From assembly GCA_020466095.1 (NCBI GenBank), contig CM035806.1:59386845-59450844 (forward strand): a stretch of 64,000 bases of DNA. Reading direction: 5' to 3'. The notes beneath the pieces are model-generated. The model was not told the origin of the DNA and did not search any database. It saw only the letters and a list, made by a program, of their open reading frames with translations. Numbering within the stretch: the stretch's first letter is position 1; every line of letters begins with the position of its first letter. Shown piece by piece: positions 53,407 through 62,736 of the stretch. Position numbers and translations under genes: made by a program. The DNA is from Chlorops oryzae. Its lineage: Eukaryota; Arthropoda; Insecta; Diptera; Chloropidae.

Positions 53407-53990
53407 GTTGTGAGCTTGTACATGAACAGCATGATCGAGGGCTCACTGTAAGCACTAAACTTCACTACGAATACGGGTCAACGCAGAAATGCACCCGTTA
53501 GCAGACATTGCAAGAAGAAAACCAGAACAAGGTCAAGACGGCACACTTGCAAATGTGGGACAACCGAATTTGCGGAAGAAGTAAGAATGCCGATTGGAAT
53601 TAGACTGCATGGAAAGATCGCTAAGGTGAAAAAACAAAAAGACAGCAGCAGAGTTCGCAGTGGCGAACCTAGTTGTAAGTTATAAGTGGATGTGAAATTT
53701 TTAGAATAAGGAAGTTGATTTTTGTCGTCGCAGTAAAGTAAATTATCAATTGTGAATTCCTAGTGTAATAAGTTTCAATAATTATTTAATAAGTGAAGTG
53801 TCAATTCTTATTATAATAAGAATTCTGCGAAAGGATAACATATAAAAGTGGAATAAAAAACTAAATATTAATAAATGATTAACGAAAGAGTCCCTTTTTT
53901 GATGTTAAAAGAAGTAAAGGAAAGTGGAATAAAAAACTAAATATTAATAAAAGATAAACGCAAGAGTCACTTTTTTGATGTGAAATGAAG
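53407..53990 (+). repeat. Gypsy-type LTR, plus strand
   Basis: Starts TGTTGTGAGCTTGTACATG after a purine tract and shares with the G2 LTR the cagcagagttcgcagtggcgaacctag region and a late gtggaataaa polyadenylation-type signal. About 70 bases around that signal occur twice (from 53854 and 53922). The outer end is uncertain (53841 to 53990). Confidence 0.6.
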
Positions 53991-54253
53991 TTCATTTCAA
54001 GCCCATACAAAAGTTGGTAAAAAATAGAATGAGCCTTCCGATCTTTATAAAATTTGGCATGTATATTAATTTCAGGTTGCTGATTTGAAAAATTTAATTT
54101 AATTTCATGTAGGCCCTATATTTTTCTGTAAAATTGGGTTTTTGTTATAAATTTTGAGCTTTTTCAAAGCATTGTTAAAACAAAATAATCAAAAAATGTT
54201 CGAATATACTAATTTTTATCTTTTACTTAACACTTCTTCTTTCTAAAATTACT
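53991..54253. other. Unassigned AT-rich sequence
   Basis: AT-rich; no frame, repeat or terminal structure recognised before the Helentron start. Confidence 0.4.
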
Positions 54254-54334
54254 TTTTATACCCAGCGTTAGCGGGATATATTAGATTAATTCGATCTTGT
54301 AACAGGGAGAACTAAGCTTCGGCGATATAGGCAA

Positions 54335-54343
54335 ATGTATATA
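54335..54343. repeat. Target-site duplication of Penelope complex
   Basis: atgtatata at 54335-54343 recurs at 62017-62025. Joining the outer parts at this site gives the order seen in Helentron copy 1 (gatatag...tatatagaaatgatcagg). Confidence 0.65.
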
Positions 54344-54399
54344 AGTAATAAAATGATTCGGCACTTTCACTTTTATTCCAATCGCTTTATTTTGTATAT

Positions 54400-54450
54400 A
54401 TCTAAACGTATTTCGGCGAATTCGCTTGCGCCTTCATCTGGGTGATTCCT
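54400..54450 (-). ncRNA. Hammerhead-like motif 1 (core altered)
   Basis: The minus strand reads CAGATGA, A, then GGCG...CGCC (stem II), then GAAATACG. The CUGAUGA core is changed at its second base (U to A), so this copy should not cleave. Terminal repeats of Penelope-like elements are known to carry hammerhead ribozymes. Confidence 0.4.
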
Positions 54451-54737
54451 AATTCTAAATACATCTATGACTTTTAATCCTATTTATACTTTATCGGTAG
54501 CCTAATTAGGGGCGGGTTTTGGTGGTGGTTTGCTATTTTGGTGGTTGGGTGTTGGCAGGTAGCAAGTAAGTGCTTGGCATATTTTCTTATTTTCTGGGCT
54601 TTGTTAGTCCCTCGTCTGTTCCGGGTTATCGCAGGTAAAATTTTCTTTGGTGAAAGGTCCGATTTTTTATGGAGTTGTTTTTAACTTTTCAGTTTTCGGT
54701 TTTATGGCCTTGTTTGTTTCAATCAGGATTTTTCTAC

Positions 54738-55053
54738 TTAGTGTTTGGTCAGGTATTTGAACAGCCACGATGATATATTTCCTCTATCTCCATTCATTAA
54801 GGCAGGTGGTTGGTGTTTGTTTATTTCGACGCTTTCAGCTGCTTCAAGTTTCCAGTGTTCCTTCACGTTTTTGATAATTTCTATGTTATTGATGTCGATA
54901 CTATGTTTCTCCTCTAGTACGTGTTTTGCAACGTTCGATATCGTTTGACTTTCATCTTTTCGGGATGTTTTCCTTGCTTCTTTAATGTGTTCCAAGAATC
55001 TCACTGAAATAGGCCTCTTCGTTTGTACGATGTATATTTTGTTGCATGTGCCG
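54738..55053 (-). pseudogene. Penelope GIY-YIG endonuclease, main copy
   Basis: Frame CGTCNKIYIVQTKRPISVRFLEHIKEARK (second GIY-YIG half with the catalytic Arg and His region), then DINNIEIIKNVKEHWKLEAAE and the C-terminus HQPPALMNGDRGNIS. The first part of the domain (GVYRIN-like) lies beyond the CR1 insertion at 59089-59120 and is preceded by a stop. This nuclease makes the nick that primes insertion in Penelope-like elements. Confidence 0.82.
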
Positions 55054-55328
55054 CAGTTTTTTAATTTTAATTTAATTTTAATTTTAATTCAATTCAATTC
55101 CTAATGTAACAAGAAGTCACTCTTATACTAAACACTAGTCACAATAAATACTAATTTTTTAAAAGTTTTCATGCAGCTATTTTAAAAATCTTAATATCTA
55201 TGCATACACATAACTTAAAATAGTTAAAATATGATATAAAAACACAATATATTAATATATAACTTAAAATTTAAAATTTAAAATATCAGTCACAGTTAAC
55301 ATTTAACATTAAATATAATAGAATACAT

Positions 55329-58145
55329 TTAGGCGTCACTTATTGCTTTCTTCAATTTAACTTTAAACATGGTGCCACCAGCAATATGCTTCAAACTGTT
55401 CGGAAGATTGTTCCAAAGACGTGTGGTGTAGATGAAGAAATGTCTTTGTGAGTTAAGGTAAACATATCGTTTGGGTACGATGTTATTTACCCTACTCGAC
55501 TGTGTAAATTGCAGTTTTGAATATAAATATGGAGGTTTTTTTGTGTTGACAATTTTATGGAGCATTAACAGTGCCTTGAAGTCCAAAAGCTTTTTGAGTG
55601 GCATACCAAAAATTTCACTAGTAGGGAGGGTTATATGATCTCGCCGCCTGATTGCATAGACATATCGAGTGACAGTATTAAAGGCAACATTAAGTTTCTG
55701 TTGGCAAGCACTGTCACACCCGGCAAATAGTTCAGCACCGAAAAGAAGGGTAGGAAGAAGATAAGTCTTCGCGATCATAAGGCGGGTGTTTAGAGGAATA
55801 AGGTGCTGAGTGCTCCAAAGAGCTCGGAGTTTGAATATGGTTTTGCATATAGCCTTGCTGATATGAGTGTTCCAGGTAAGGGTGTTATTCAGAGTGAAAC
55901 CAAGATTTCTAGCATTTTGAACATATTCAATATCAGTTGAATTTTTTTTTAATTTGCATAAGTTGTTATAGGGAACAGGTTTTTTGTAAATGACAATGCA
56001 CTTCGTTTTCGAAGGATTTAAGATCAATTTATTCATGCATGACCATTTGTGGATTTCATCCAGATCTTCATTGATGAGGCGTATAGTTTCATCCATTCTA
56101 GTAATGCTTCCGCCTAGGTAAAGTTGCACATCATCAGCATATATATGATAGGAACTATATTTAAGGATCGCAGGTAAGTCATTGACATAAAGCGAAAAAA
56201 AAAGCGGTCCAAGTACTGAGCCCTGAGGGACACCAGCTAAGATATTACGAAAGTCAGATACCTGGGACTGTGTTTGAATTGCTTGAGATCGGTTTGTCAA
56301 ATATGATCTAATAAGTCTTATTGCAGTTTCTGAGAAGCGATAGAAGTTGTACAACTTATAACAGAGTAGACTGTGGTCAATTGTATCAAATGCTTTTGAA
56401 AAATCTAATAACACAAGAAGCGTAGCAAAATTTTTATCCTGGTTGATTCTAATATCTTCGGTGACGTCAATGATAGTCGTTGTGCAGCTTCTATACTTCC
56501 TAAAACCAGATTGCTTACTGTTTAGCATGGCATTACTCTCAATGAATGTTTGAATCTGATTAAAAATAAGCTGTTCGAAGGCTTTTGATAAGAATGATAA
56601 AATAGAGATTGGACGAAATTCGCCATTAGGCTTAGATACGGGAATGATTTTAGCTAGTTTCCAATTTTTTGGGTAATTAGATGTAATGATAATGGTGTTG
56701 AAAATATGAGAAATATATGGTAGGAGTAGGGGAAGCAATAGCTTCACGAATCGTGGCTCGATATTATCAAAACCAGTAGCATTAGAGGTTATTCTACTGA
56801 TAGACAAGAGGACATCACACTGCGTAATACTAATAAAACAAAGCCTATTATCACATATGGGTTCAGGTACAGAAAGCGATGGTACATAGGTCTCATTATC
56901 AGGTACGGGTGATTGCACGAATTGTTTATTGAGTGTATTAATATCGACAGAAGTATCACAGAATGGGTTACAATTTTTTGAGCATATTCCAATAGATCTA
57001 AGCTGCTGCCAGGTTTTTTTTGTGGAAATTGCACTATCAAACTTGGCCTGATAGAAATTGATCTTAGCAGTTCGAATGGCTTTTGCTGCTTTTTTTGATT
57101 TTTCTTTAAAATTTGTATGGAAAGTTGACGTGCGATACCTCTTCCACTTACTATAGGCATCGTCTCGTTGCTTAATAAAATTTTTGATATTTTCGGTGAA
57201 CCATGGTTTTTCAGTTGACTTAACTTGTTTGGTTTTTAGCGGAACACAGGTATTGAATAAATAACTCATATGGCTTTGGAAGAAGTCGACTTGGTAGTCT
57301 ACCGAGGTCATATTATATATAAGTTCCCAAATAATTTCTTCAAATTTGCAATACAGCTCTCTAAAATTTATATATTTAAAGTCCCTAAAATTGTATGTCT
57401 TTATCGACGCATCTTTTCTAAAGTGGTAGGACATGAAGATTAAATCATGTTTTGAGAAGACTGGAACCGATATCTGATCATATTTTAGGACTTTCTGCAG
57501 GTTACTTACGAAAATTAGATCTATTAAAGTTTCAGTTTGAGTGGAAAAGTGCGTGGGTGGGATTTGATTAACTGCTTGTAGTCCAAAATTCAGCATCGTA
57601 TTATTTAGTGCTCTTTCCTTTAGTAGATTGCTGTTAAAGTCACCCAAAAGTATAATATCCGAGTAGCAGAGATAAATATTGGAAATAGCATCAGAAATAA
57701 CGTCTAATTCGATATTGCAGTTTGGTCGATAAATACATCCTAAGAGCACTTTGTTTCCATCTTTATTAAAGATTTCCAACAAAAGATATTCTATGGAACT
57801 TTCAGTGAGCTGAGAGCAGATTTTCTTGCATTTAATTCCATTTTTAACATATATAGCCACCCCTCCCCAGTGAGATGATCGGTCAGAACGAAATATTTGG
57901 TAGCCCTCAACATTAATTAGTTCATTGTTAATGAAATCAGAAAACCAGGTATCTGAGATACAGATTGCATCAACAGACGATTTTTCAAAGAGAAACCGTA
58001 GCTCATCTATTTTTTTACACAGGCTTTGCGCATTTAAATGACATACATGTATGCCACTGCTTTGCTTGCATACAATGTTAAGTAATGCAGCAGTACTGTC
58101 TTTGGAACAATGTGAATTATTGTAAGTATATGTCATAGTTAACAC
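55329..58145 (-). CDS. CR1-type copy 2 ORF2: endonuclease and reverse transcriptase
   Basis: 938 codons without interruption. Endonuclease (1-240): HVCHLNAQSL, ISDTWFS, GGVAIYVKNGIK, LLGDFNSN, LIDLIFVS, and SKHDLIF. The usual catalytic Glu of the ETW motif is Asp here (copy 1 has SETWF). RT (about 440-760): VSKPNGEFRPISILSFLSK, LLDFSKAFDTIDH, GVPQGSVLGPLFF, YADDVQLYLGG, and LNPSKTKCIV. The C-terminal domain (LNSQRHFFIYTTRLWN) is complete. No RNase H. The start ATG is the first in frame and precedes the endonuclease by 33 residues. It would nick the target and copy element RNA on site. Its intactness suggests recent activity, with doubt from the Glu to Asp change. Confidence 0.92.
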   Translation of the reverse strand: MLTMTYTYNNSHCSKDSTAALLNIVCKQSSGIHVCHLNAQSLCKKIDELRFLFEKSSVDAICISDTWFSDFINNELINVEGYQIFRSDRSSHWGGVAIYVKNGIKCKKICSQLTESSIEYLLLEIFNKDGNKVLLGCIYRPNCNIELDVISDAISNIYLCYSDIILLGDFNSNLLKERALNNTMLNFGLQAVNQIPPTHFSTQTETLIDLIFVSNLQKVLKYDQISVPVFSKHDLIFMSYHFRKDASIKTYNFRDFKYINFRELYCKFEEIIWELIYNMTSVDYQVDFFQSHMSYLFNTCVPLKTKQVKSTEKPWFTENIKNFIKQRDDAYSKWKRYRTSTFHTNFKEKSKKAAKAIRTAKINFYQAKFDSAISTKKTWQQLRSIGICSKNCNPFCDTSVDINTLNKQFVQSPVPDNETYVPSLSVPEPICDNRLCFISITQCDVLLSISRITSNATGFDNIEPRFVKLLLPLLLPYISHIFNTIIITSNYPKNWKLAKIIPVSKPNGEFRPISILSFLSKAFEQLIFNQIQTFIESNAMLNSKQSGFRKYRSCTTTIIDVTEDIRINQDKNFATLLVLLDFSKAFDTIDHSLLCYKLYNFYRFSETAIRLIRSYLTNRSQAIQTQSQVSDFRNILAGVPQGSVLGPLFFSLYVNDLPAILKYSSYHIYADDVQLYLGGSITRMDETIRLINEDLDEIHKWSCMNKLILNPSKTKCIVIYKKPVPYNNLCKLKKNSTDIEYVQNARNLGFTLNNTLTWNTHISKAICKTIFKLRALWSTQHLIPLNTRLMIAKTYLLPTLLFGAELFAGCDSACQQKLNVAFNTVTRYVYAIRRRDHITLPTSEIFGMPLKKLLDFKALLMLHKIVNTKKPPYLYSKLQFTQSSRVNNIVPKRYVYLNSQRHFFIYTTRLWNNLPNSLKHIAGGTMFKVKLKKAISDA

Positions 58146-58378
58146 CAGTTAGGTAGCATATTAGGCAGGCACTAGAAAGAGAAGAAAGATATATGGATGA
58201 ATATGTGACGCAGAAAGTATACATGACCATTACAAACATAAACTGAAGAGACACAATAGTACATAAAAATAAATGACTTACTGCTAAGCGATTAAATAAA
58301 GAGTCGAGTCGAAATAAAGAGTAATTAAATAAAGAGTCATTAAATGGAGAGAGATTAAATGAAGAGTAATTAAGAACA

Positions 58379-58837
58379 TTACGGATTAACTCCTTTTTGC
58401 TGGTCGCCCTGAAAAAAACGCTGCTTGAAGCCACTTGAGCGGGCTAAGTCATCAATAACCTGCATGCTTGTAGCTTCAATCGGAGCGTCGTCCCGATTTC
58501 TCTTCACATAAACCCGACCCCTCAGTGAGAAAGCTGCACAAAAGATGTTGTTTCTCTTTAGATGAACAGCTGCATTGAGTATTTGTTTATTAAACTTGGT
58601 AAGACACTCGTTGATATATATGGGAGCAGTTGAGTCGATACCAGCATGATTCAATAAGACAGTGCATCTATGTTGTTTACGAAAATTAGCAGCTGATTTG
58701 AGGATGGGCGATGGTGATCGAGAAGTGATTTGGACGTTTTTATTAGTTGAGCGCGACGCACCAGTGGTTGATCTAGTTGACATTTTTTTGATATCAGCTG
58801 AGAATGTTGAATTCTGTTTTGCTTCTCTTTCTGACAT
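58379..58837 (-). CDS. CR1-type copy 2 ORF1, C-terminal part
   Basis: 152 codons. The C-terminal half (YINECLTKFNKQILNAAVHLKRNN, then GRVYVKRNRDDAP) matches the FP-type domain found at the end of ORF1 proteins of CR1/jockey elements and in baculovirus FP25K. The N-terminal half is Ser/Thr-rich and low complexity. A second frame just upstream (58794-58988, MIAQKFKIQLSES) may be the RRM-like part, out of frame, so the full ORF1 is probably broken. ORF2 starts 233 bases downstream. Confidence 0.65.
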   Translation of the reverse strand: MSEREAKQNSTFSADIKKMSTRSTTGASRSTNKNVQITSRSPSPILKSAANFRKQHRCTVLLNHAGIDSTAPIYINECLTKFNKQILNAAVHLKRNNIFCAAFSLRGRVYVKRNRDDAPIEATSMQVIDDLARSSGFKQRFFQGDQQKGVNP

Positions 58838-59108
58838 TTAGAGTTATACAAAAGTATATGTTATATTGGTACGTGTATTTTAGATGTGAAGACTTTGTTT
58901 CTGATGAATTCAGCACTTTAAAGCCTAGTACTTCAATTTGCACAGATTCCGATAGTTGAATTTTAAATTTTTGGGCAATCATAAACACGTTAACAGCTTT
59001 ACTTTTCGATTTTTACAAATATTCAAGACAAAAAATTTAAATTAAAGAAATTATGTGTGTACGGCGTTGCCACTTTGCATATATCTTCCAGTTAATTCTA
59101 TATACTCC

Positions 59109-60833
59109 TTATTTTTCGAGCTTGTCGACAGGGTCTTTCGTGGACTTCAATTTTGATGCTATCTGGTTTGGTCTGCTGGTGTAGACTAGTTCGATGTTGA
59201 CCTTTTTTAATTGTGTTTTAGTCCTCTGGAGATGATGTTGTTGTATGCTGTGGCTCTTCACTTTTGGTTTATCTACTGCTAATGTGGTGAGATTTTTGTG
59301 TTGAAGTTGTCTGGTTTTCTTCTCGATAATTCTGTTGGTGCTGTTTTGGCTGTAACCATTGATCTCTGCTACTTCTTGAATGTATTGTGTCTCTTTTTCT
59401 TTGGCCTCTTTGGATAATGGTAGTGTGACCATTCTATGTACCATATGGTGGAAAGACGCCATCTTCTGTTGTGGAGAGTGATTGTAGTTGTCGGGGGTGA
59501 CGCGTTTTGTATCTGTTGGTTTCCTGTAAATCTCGAATTCGAAGGACCCATTTTAACGTGACACAAGTATATCCAGAAAAGGTAAGCCTCCGTCTGTTTC
59601 TTCTTCGTACGTGAACACAATGTTTTTGTGTGGTTTGTTTAGTTGTTCCAGTTTTTCTTGTACTTTTCCTTTTTTTACGATGGCAAAAACGTCGTCTACG
59701 TATCTTACCCATACTCTTGGTATTTCGTTGTTTTCCTTTAATTTGGACTCCAATTTGTTCATAAAATGCTCGCTCAAAAGTGATGGCAGTGGATTCCCCA
59801 TTGGTGCTCCTTTAGTGTGTTTGTAGAATTTTCCCCTGAATGTGAAGTAAATTTCTTCCATGCAAAGCTGCGCTAGTTGAATGAGGTTGGTAACTTTGCA
59901 TTATTGGCGGTAATAATGTCTCTCATTTCTTTCCCTGGTTTGTGTATTTTTGGCAAGGCCTTGAAGCGAGGAAGTATCGGTGCTAAAACTCTCATGTATT
60001 TCTTGTCGAATCCTAGGTACTTTAAGCACTTTTCGATGCATTTTTCTGTCCTGCTTACAATTCCTGGGAAGGGTTCGTTCCTGAATTCCCTGTAAGGGCC
60101 ATTTTGGATTTTTTCCTGGACTCTTGCATTGTATTCTTCTTTATCCATAATAATAAGCGCATTTCCTTTATCTGCTTTCAAGTAGTGTACGGGCTTCTCG
60201 TGCAATTCTTTCAATAATCTCTTTTCCTTGGTTTGTGTGCGTAGAGTGGTGGTTGATTCGATGACGCTGCCGGTGATGTTTCTAATCGCTGATATGTCTT
60301 TTGGTGTAAGTGGGGCTTCTGGTGTTGGTATTTTTATTGCGGATTCGATGTCGATAATAAGTTGTTCAATGTTGGGTTTTTCTGTGATCGCATTTTTCAA
60401 TCCGTTGTTAAGTAATTTCAGTTGTTCTTCGCTGAACTGTTGTGATGATTGGTTGATGACGAAGTTTTCTACTTGTTTTACTGTGGGTTTGCTTTGTTTA
60501 GGTTGTGCTGTTTTGAACTTTTTTACTTTTTGTCGTGGCTGATGGACTTCTCCTTTCGTTCGTACATCTCGGTGGTTTTGATTTCCTTGAGAAAGTGGTC
60601 GAACTGAACTGGGTATTCCTTGGCTAGTTTAAGATGGAGGTAATATGCTTCTCTGTTCTTCTTGTCTAATTCAGCTCTTGATGATCGGAATCTTCTATTG
60701 CTTTTATTTCTAGCTAGTTGATTGTTGTGTCCAGTACTTTCTTTGATTTAATCGAGATCTTGTGGCTGACTGAAGTGATCCTATTCTTGCTGCACTCCGT
60801 TAGGAAAGCAATGTCTTTACAAATTTTCGCCAT
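59109..60833 (-). pseudogene. Penelope reverse transcriptase
   Basis: Starts at the ATG at 60833 (MAKICKDIAFLTEC, the N-terminal domain of Penelope). Then 59873-60400 with KADKGNALIIMDKEEY and LPKIHKPGKEMRDI (diagnostic Penelope RT motifs), 59553-59861 with GAPMGNPLPSLLSE and the catalytic RYVDDVF, and 59109-59462 with the thumb and linker to the endonuclease. Stops lie between 60400 and 60540, and frameshifts near 59865, 59600 and 59460. Inactive copy. Confidence 0.88.
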
Positions 60834-60877
60834 TGATGTTTTTAGTTTTTGGAGTTTTTTAGACTTAGACTTAGAAT

Positions 60878-60922
60878 TAGGGATCATCCTGATGAAGGCG
60901 GAAGCGAATTCGCCGAAATACG
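60878..60922 (+). ncRNA. Hammerhead-like motif 2 (core intact)
   Basis: CTGATGA at 60889-60895, one extra A, GGCG...CGCC (stem II, 10-base loop), then GAAA and TACGTAAAG. The catalytic core bases CUGAUGA and GAAA are all present. Stem III would be very short (palindromic ATACGTAA), as in minimal hammerheads that act as dimers. The extra A next to stem II is off consensus. Confidence 0.45.
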
Positions 60923-60982
60923 TAAAGATATATACAAAATAAAGCGATTGAAATAAAAGTGAAAATTCCGAATCATTTTATT

Positions 60983-61985
60983 ACTTAAAAGTTTTCAACG
61001 CAACAGACAAAACAGCATCAACAGAATAATCGAGAAGAAAACCAGACAACTTGAACACAAAAATCTCTTTACATTAGCAGTAGATAAACTTAAAGTCAAG
61101 AGAGTAGCCACAACATACAATAACATCATCTCCAGAGGACAAAAACACAAATTAAAAAAGTTCAACATCGAATTAGTCTACACCAGCAGACCAAACCAGA
61201 TAGCATCAAAAGTGAAGTCCACAAAAGATCCTGTCGACAAGCTCGAAAAATCGGGGATCTATAGAATACACTGCGGCACATGCAACAAAATATACATCGC
61301 ACAAACGAAGAGGCCTATTTTAGTGTGATTCTTGGAATACATTAAATAAGCAAGGAAAACATCCAGAAAAGATGAAAGTCAAACGAGGTCGAACGTTGCA
61401 AAACACAAACTAGAGGACAGACATAGTATCGACATCAATAACATCGAGATTATCAAAAACGTGAAGGAACACTGGAAGCTTGAAGCAGCTGAAAGCGTCG
61501 AAATAAACAAACACCAACCACCTGCCTTAATGAATGGAGATAGAGGAAATATATCATCGTGGGTGTTCAAACACCTGACCAAACACTAAGCAGAAAAATA
61601 CTGATTGAAACAAACAAGGCCATAAAACGGAAAACTGAAAAGTTAAAAACAACTCCATAAAAAATCGGACCTTTCACCAAAGAAAATTCTACCTGGTACC
61701 TACGATAATTCGGAACACCCCAGAAAATTAGAATATATGCCAAGCACTTACCTGCTATCTGCCAACTCCCAACCACCAAAATAGCAAACCACCACCAAAA
61801 CCCACCCCTAATTAGGCTACCGATTAAGTATAAATAGGATTAAAAGTCATAGATGTATTTAGAATTAGGAATCATCCTGATGAAGGCGGAAGCGAATTCG
61901 CCAAAATACGTATAGATATATACAAAATAAAGCGATTGAAATAAAAATGAAGATTCTGAATCATTTTATTACTTAAAAGTTTTTA
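60983..61985 (+). pseudogene. Penelope partial copy, plus strand
   Basis: Begins inside the RT-endonuclease linker and continues through the GIY-YIG domain: GIYRIHCGTCNKIYIAQTKRP, then KNVKEHWKLEAAESVE and MNGDRGNISSWVFKHLTKH. In-frame stops occur (after TKRPILV and at EYIK). It ends with the terminal repeat and cgcaacagac. Orientation is opposite to the main copy. Confidence 0.8.
61866..61910 (+). ncRNA. Hammerhead-like motif 3 (GAAA altered)
   Basis: CTGATGA at 61877-61883, A, GGCG...CGCC, then AAAA instead of GAAA, then TACGTATAG. The G after stem II is replaced by A, which should abolish cleavage. Stem III palindrome ATACGTAT is complete here. Confidence 0.4.
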
Positions 61986-62385
61986 ACGCAACAGACTCGA
62001 AAAAATATTATATTAGATGTATATAGAAATGATCAGGTTCAAAAACTGAATCGATTTAGACATGTCCGTCTGTCCGTCTGTCTGTTTGTCCGTCTGTCCG
62101 TCCGTCTGTGTCCGGATCTCCTCCGAAACGTCTGGCCCAACCAAGTCGAAATTTTACATACAGGTATATCGGGATTCGAGTATGATCCCAAGTCAAAACC
62201 GGAAACATCCGCCTACTGCCACGCCCACAAATTAATTGAATGTGTTTTCAGTAAAATGCTCGTAACTTGCGAACCACTCAACACATGTCATTGATGTTTG
62301 GTGTGCTGGTAAACTACAAAAAAGGACATATCCTGGAAAAAAAATAGATGCCGCCCTCTTCGTGCTACGCCCACAAATAGGCCCA

Positions 62386-62662
62386 AAAATAAGGGTTTAT
62401 CGTAACTTCCGAATTAATCGGCGTAGACGCTTCAAATTACAATTACACAACATAGGTTGACCAAGGCAAATGAAAGGTGTGGGAAACAAATTTAACTGGC
62501 CCGCCTTCTGCCACGCCAACAAATAGAGATTTTTCGTAACTTCCGCGGAAAAAGGCGTAGAAGCTTCAAATCCGCAACATAGGTTAACCAAGGCAAATAA
62601 AATGTGTAGGAAAAAAATGTATGTGGTCCGCCCACTGCCACGCCCACAAATGGAGAGGCAAA
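62386..62662. repeat. Diverged 127-bp-type repeats in Helentron copy 3
   Basis: Two to three diverged units (starting cgtaacttccg at 62401 and 62527) of the same type as the array in copy 1, with the ccgcc-tgccacgcc-ac core. The array here is short. Confidence 0.75.
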
Positions 62663-62736
62663 ACATAGTGCGCCAATAATGTCGGGACGCTGGGTATTTC
62701 AAAGTCGGGCTTGACCGACTTTAGCTTTCTTAGTTG

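Larger units (their letters stand above)
55059..59088 (-). mobile_element. CR1-type non-LTR element, copy 2 (best preserved)
   Basis: About 4.03 kb inserted in the Penelope GIY-YIG region; cagtt on both sides (55054-55058 and 59089-59093) is the likely target-site duplication. The 3' tail is a run of attttaatt-type repeats (55057-55100) rather than poly(A). ORF2 is intact and ORF1 is partly readable. The youngest event in this nest. Confidence 0.85.
54344..62016 (-). mobile_element. Penelope complex: full minus copy plus inverted partial copy
   Basis: Main copy on the minus strand: RT 59109-60833, GIY-YIG 54738-55053 plus 59089-59120, and the 3' end at 54350-54470. A 5'-truncated plus-strand copy (60983-61985) carries GIY-YIG and the same 3' end. 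A third copy of the terminal sequence (60880-60980, plus strand) joins them. Partial tandem and inverted copies with terminal repeats in either orientation are typical of Penelope-like elements. The RT is interrupted from its GIY-YIG domain by a CR1-type insertion. Confidence 0.85.
54254..62736 (+). mobile_element. Helentron-like copy 3, split by Penelope
   Basis: The 5' part 54254-54343 (TTTTTATACCCAGCG..., same type as copy 1) continues at 62026-62736 with gatcagg core, GTCY microsatellite (62066-62110), diverged internal repeats, the acgctgggtat inverted partner (62687-62697; 5' partner 54258-54268) and hairpin aaagtcgg...ccgacttt (62701-62722). The Penelope complex lies between, flanked by atgtatata. 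Confidence 0.78.
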
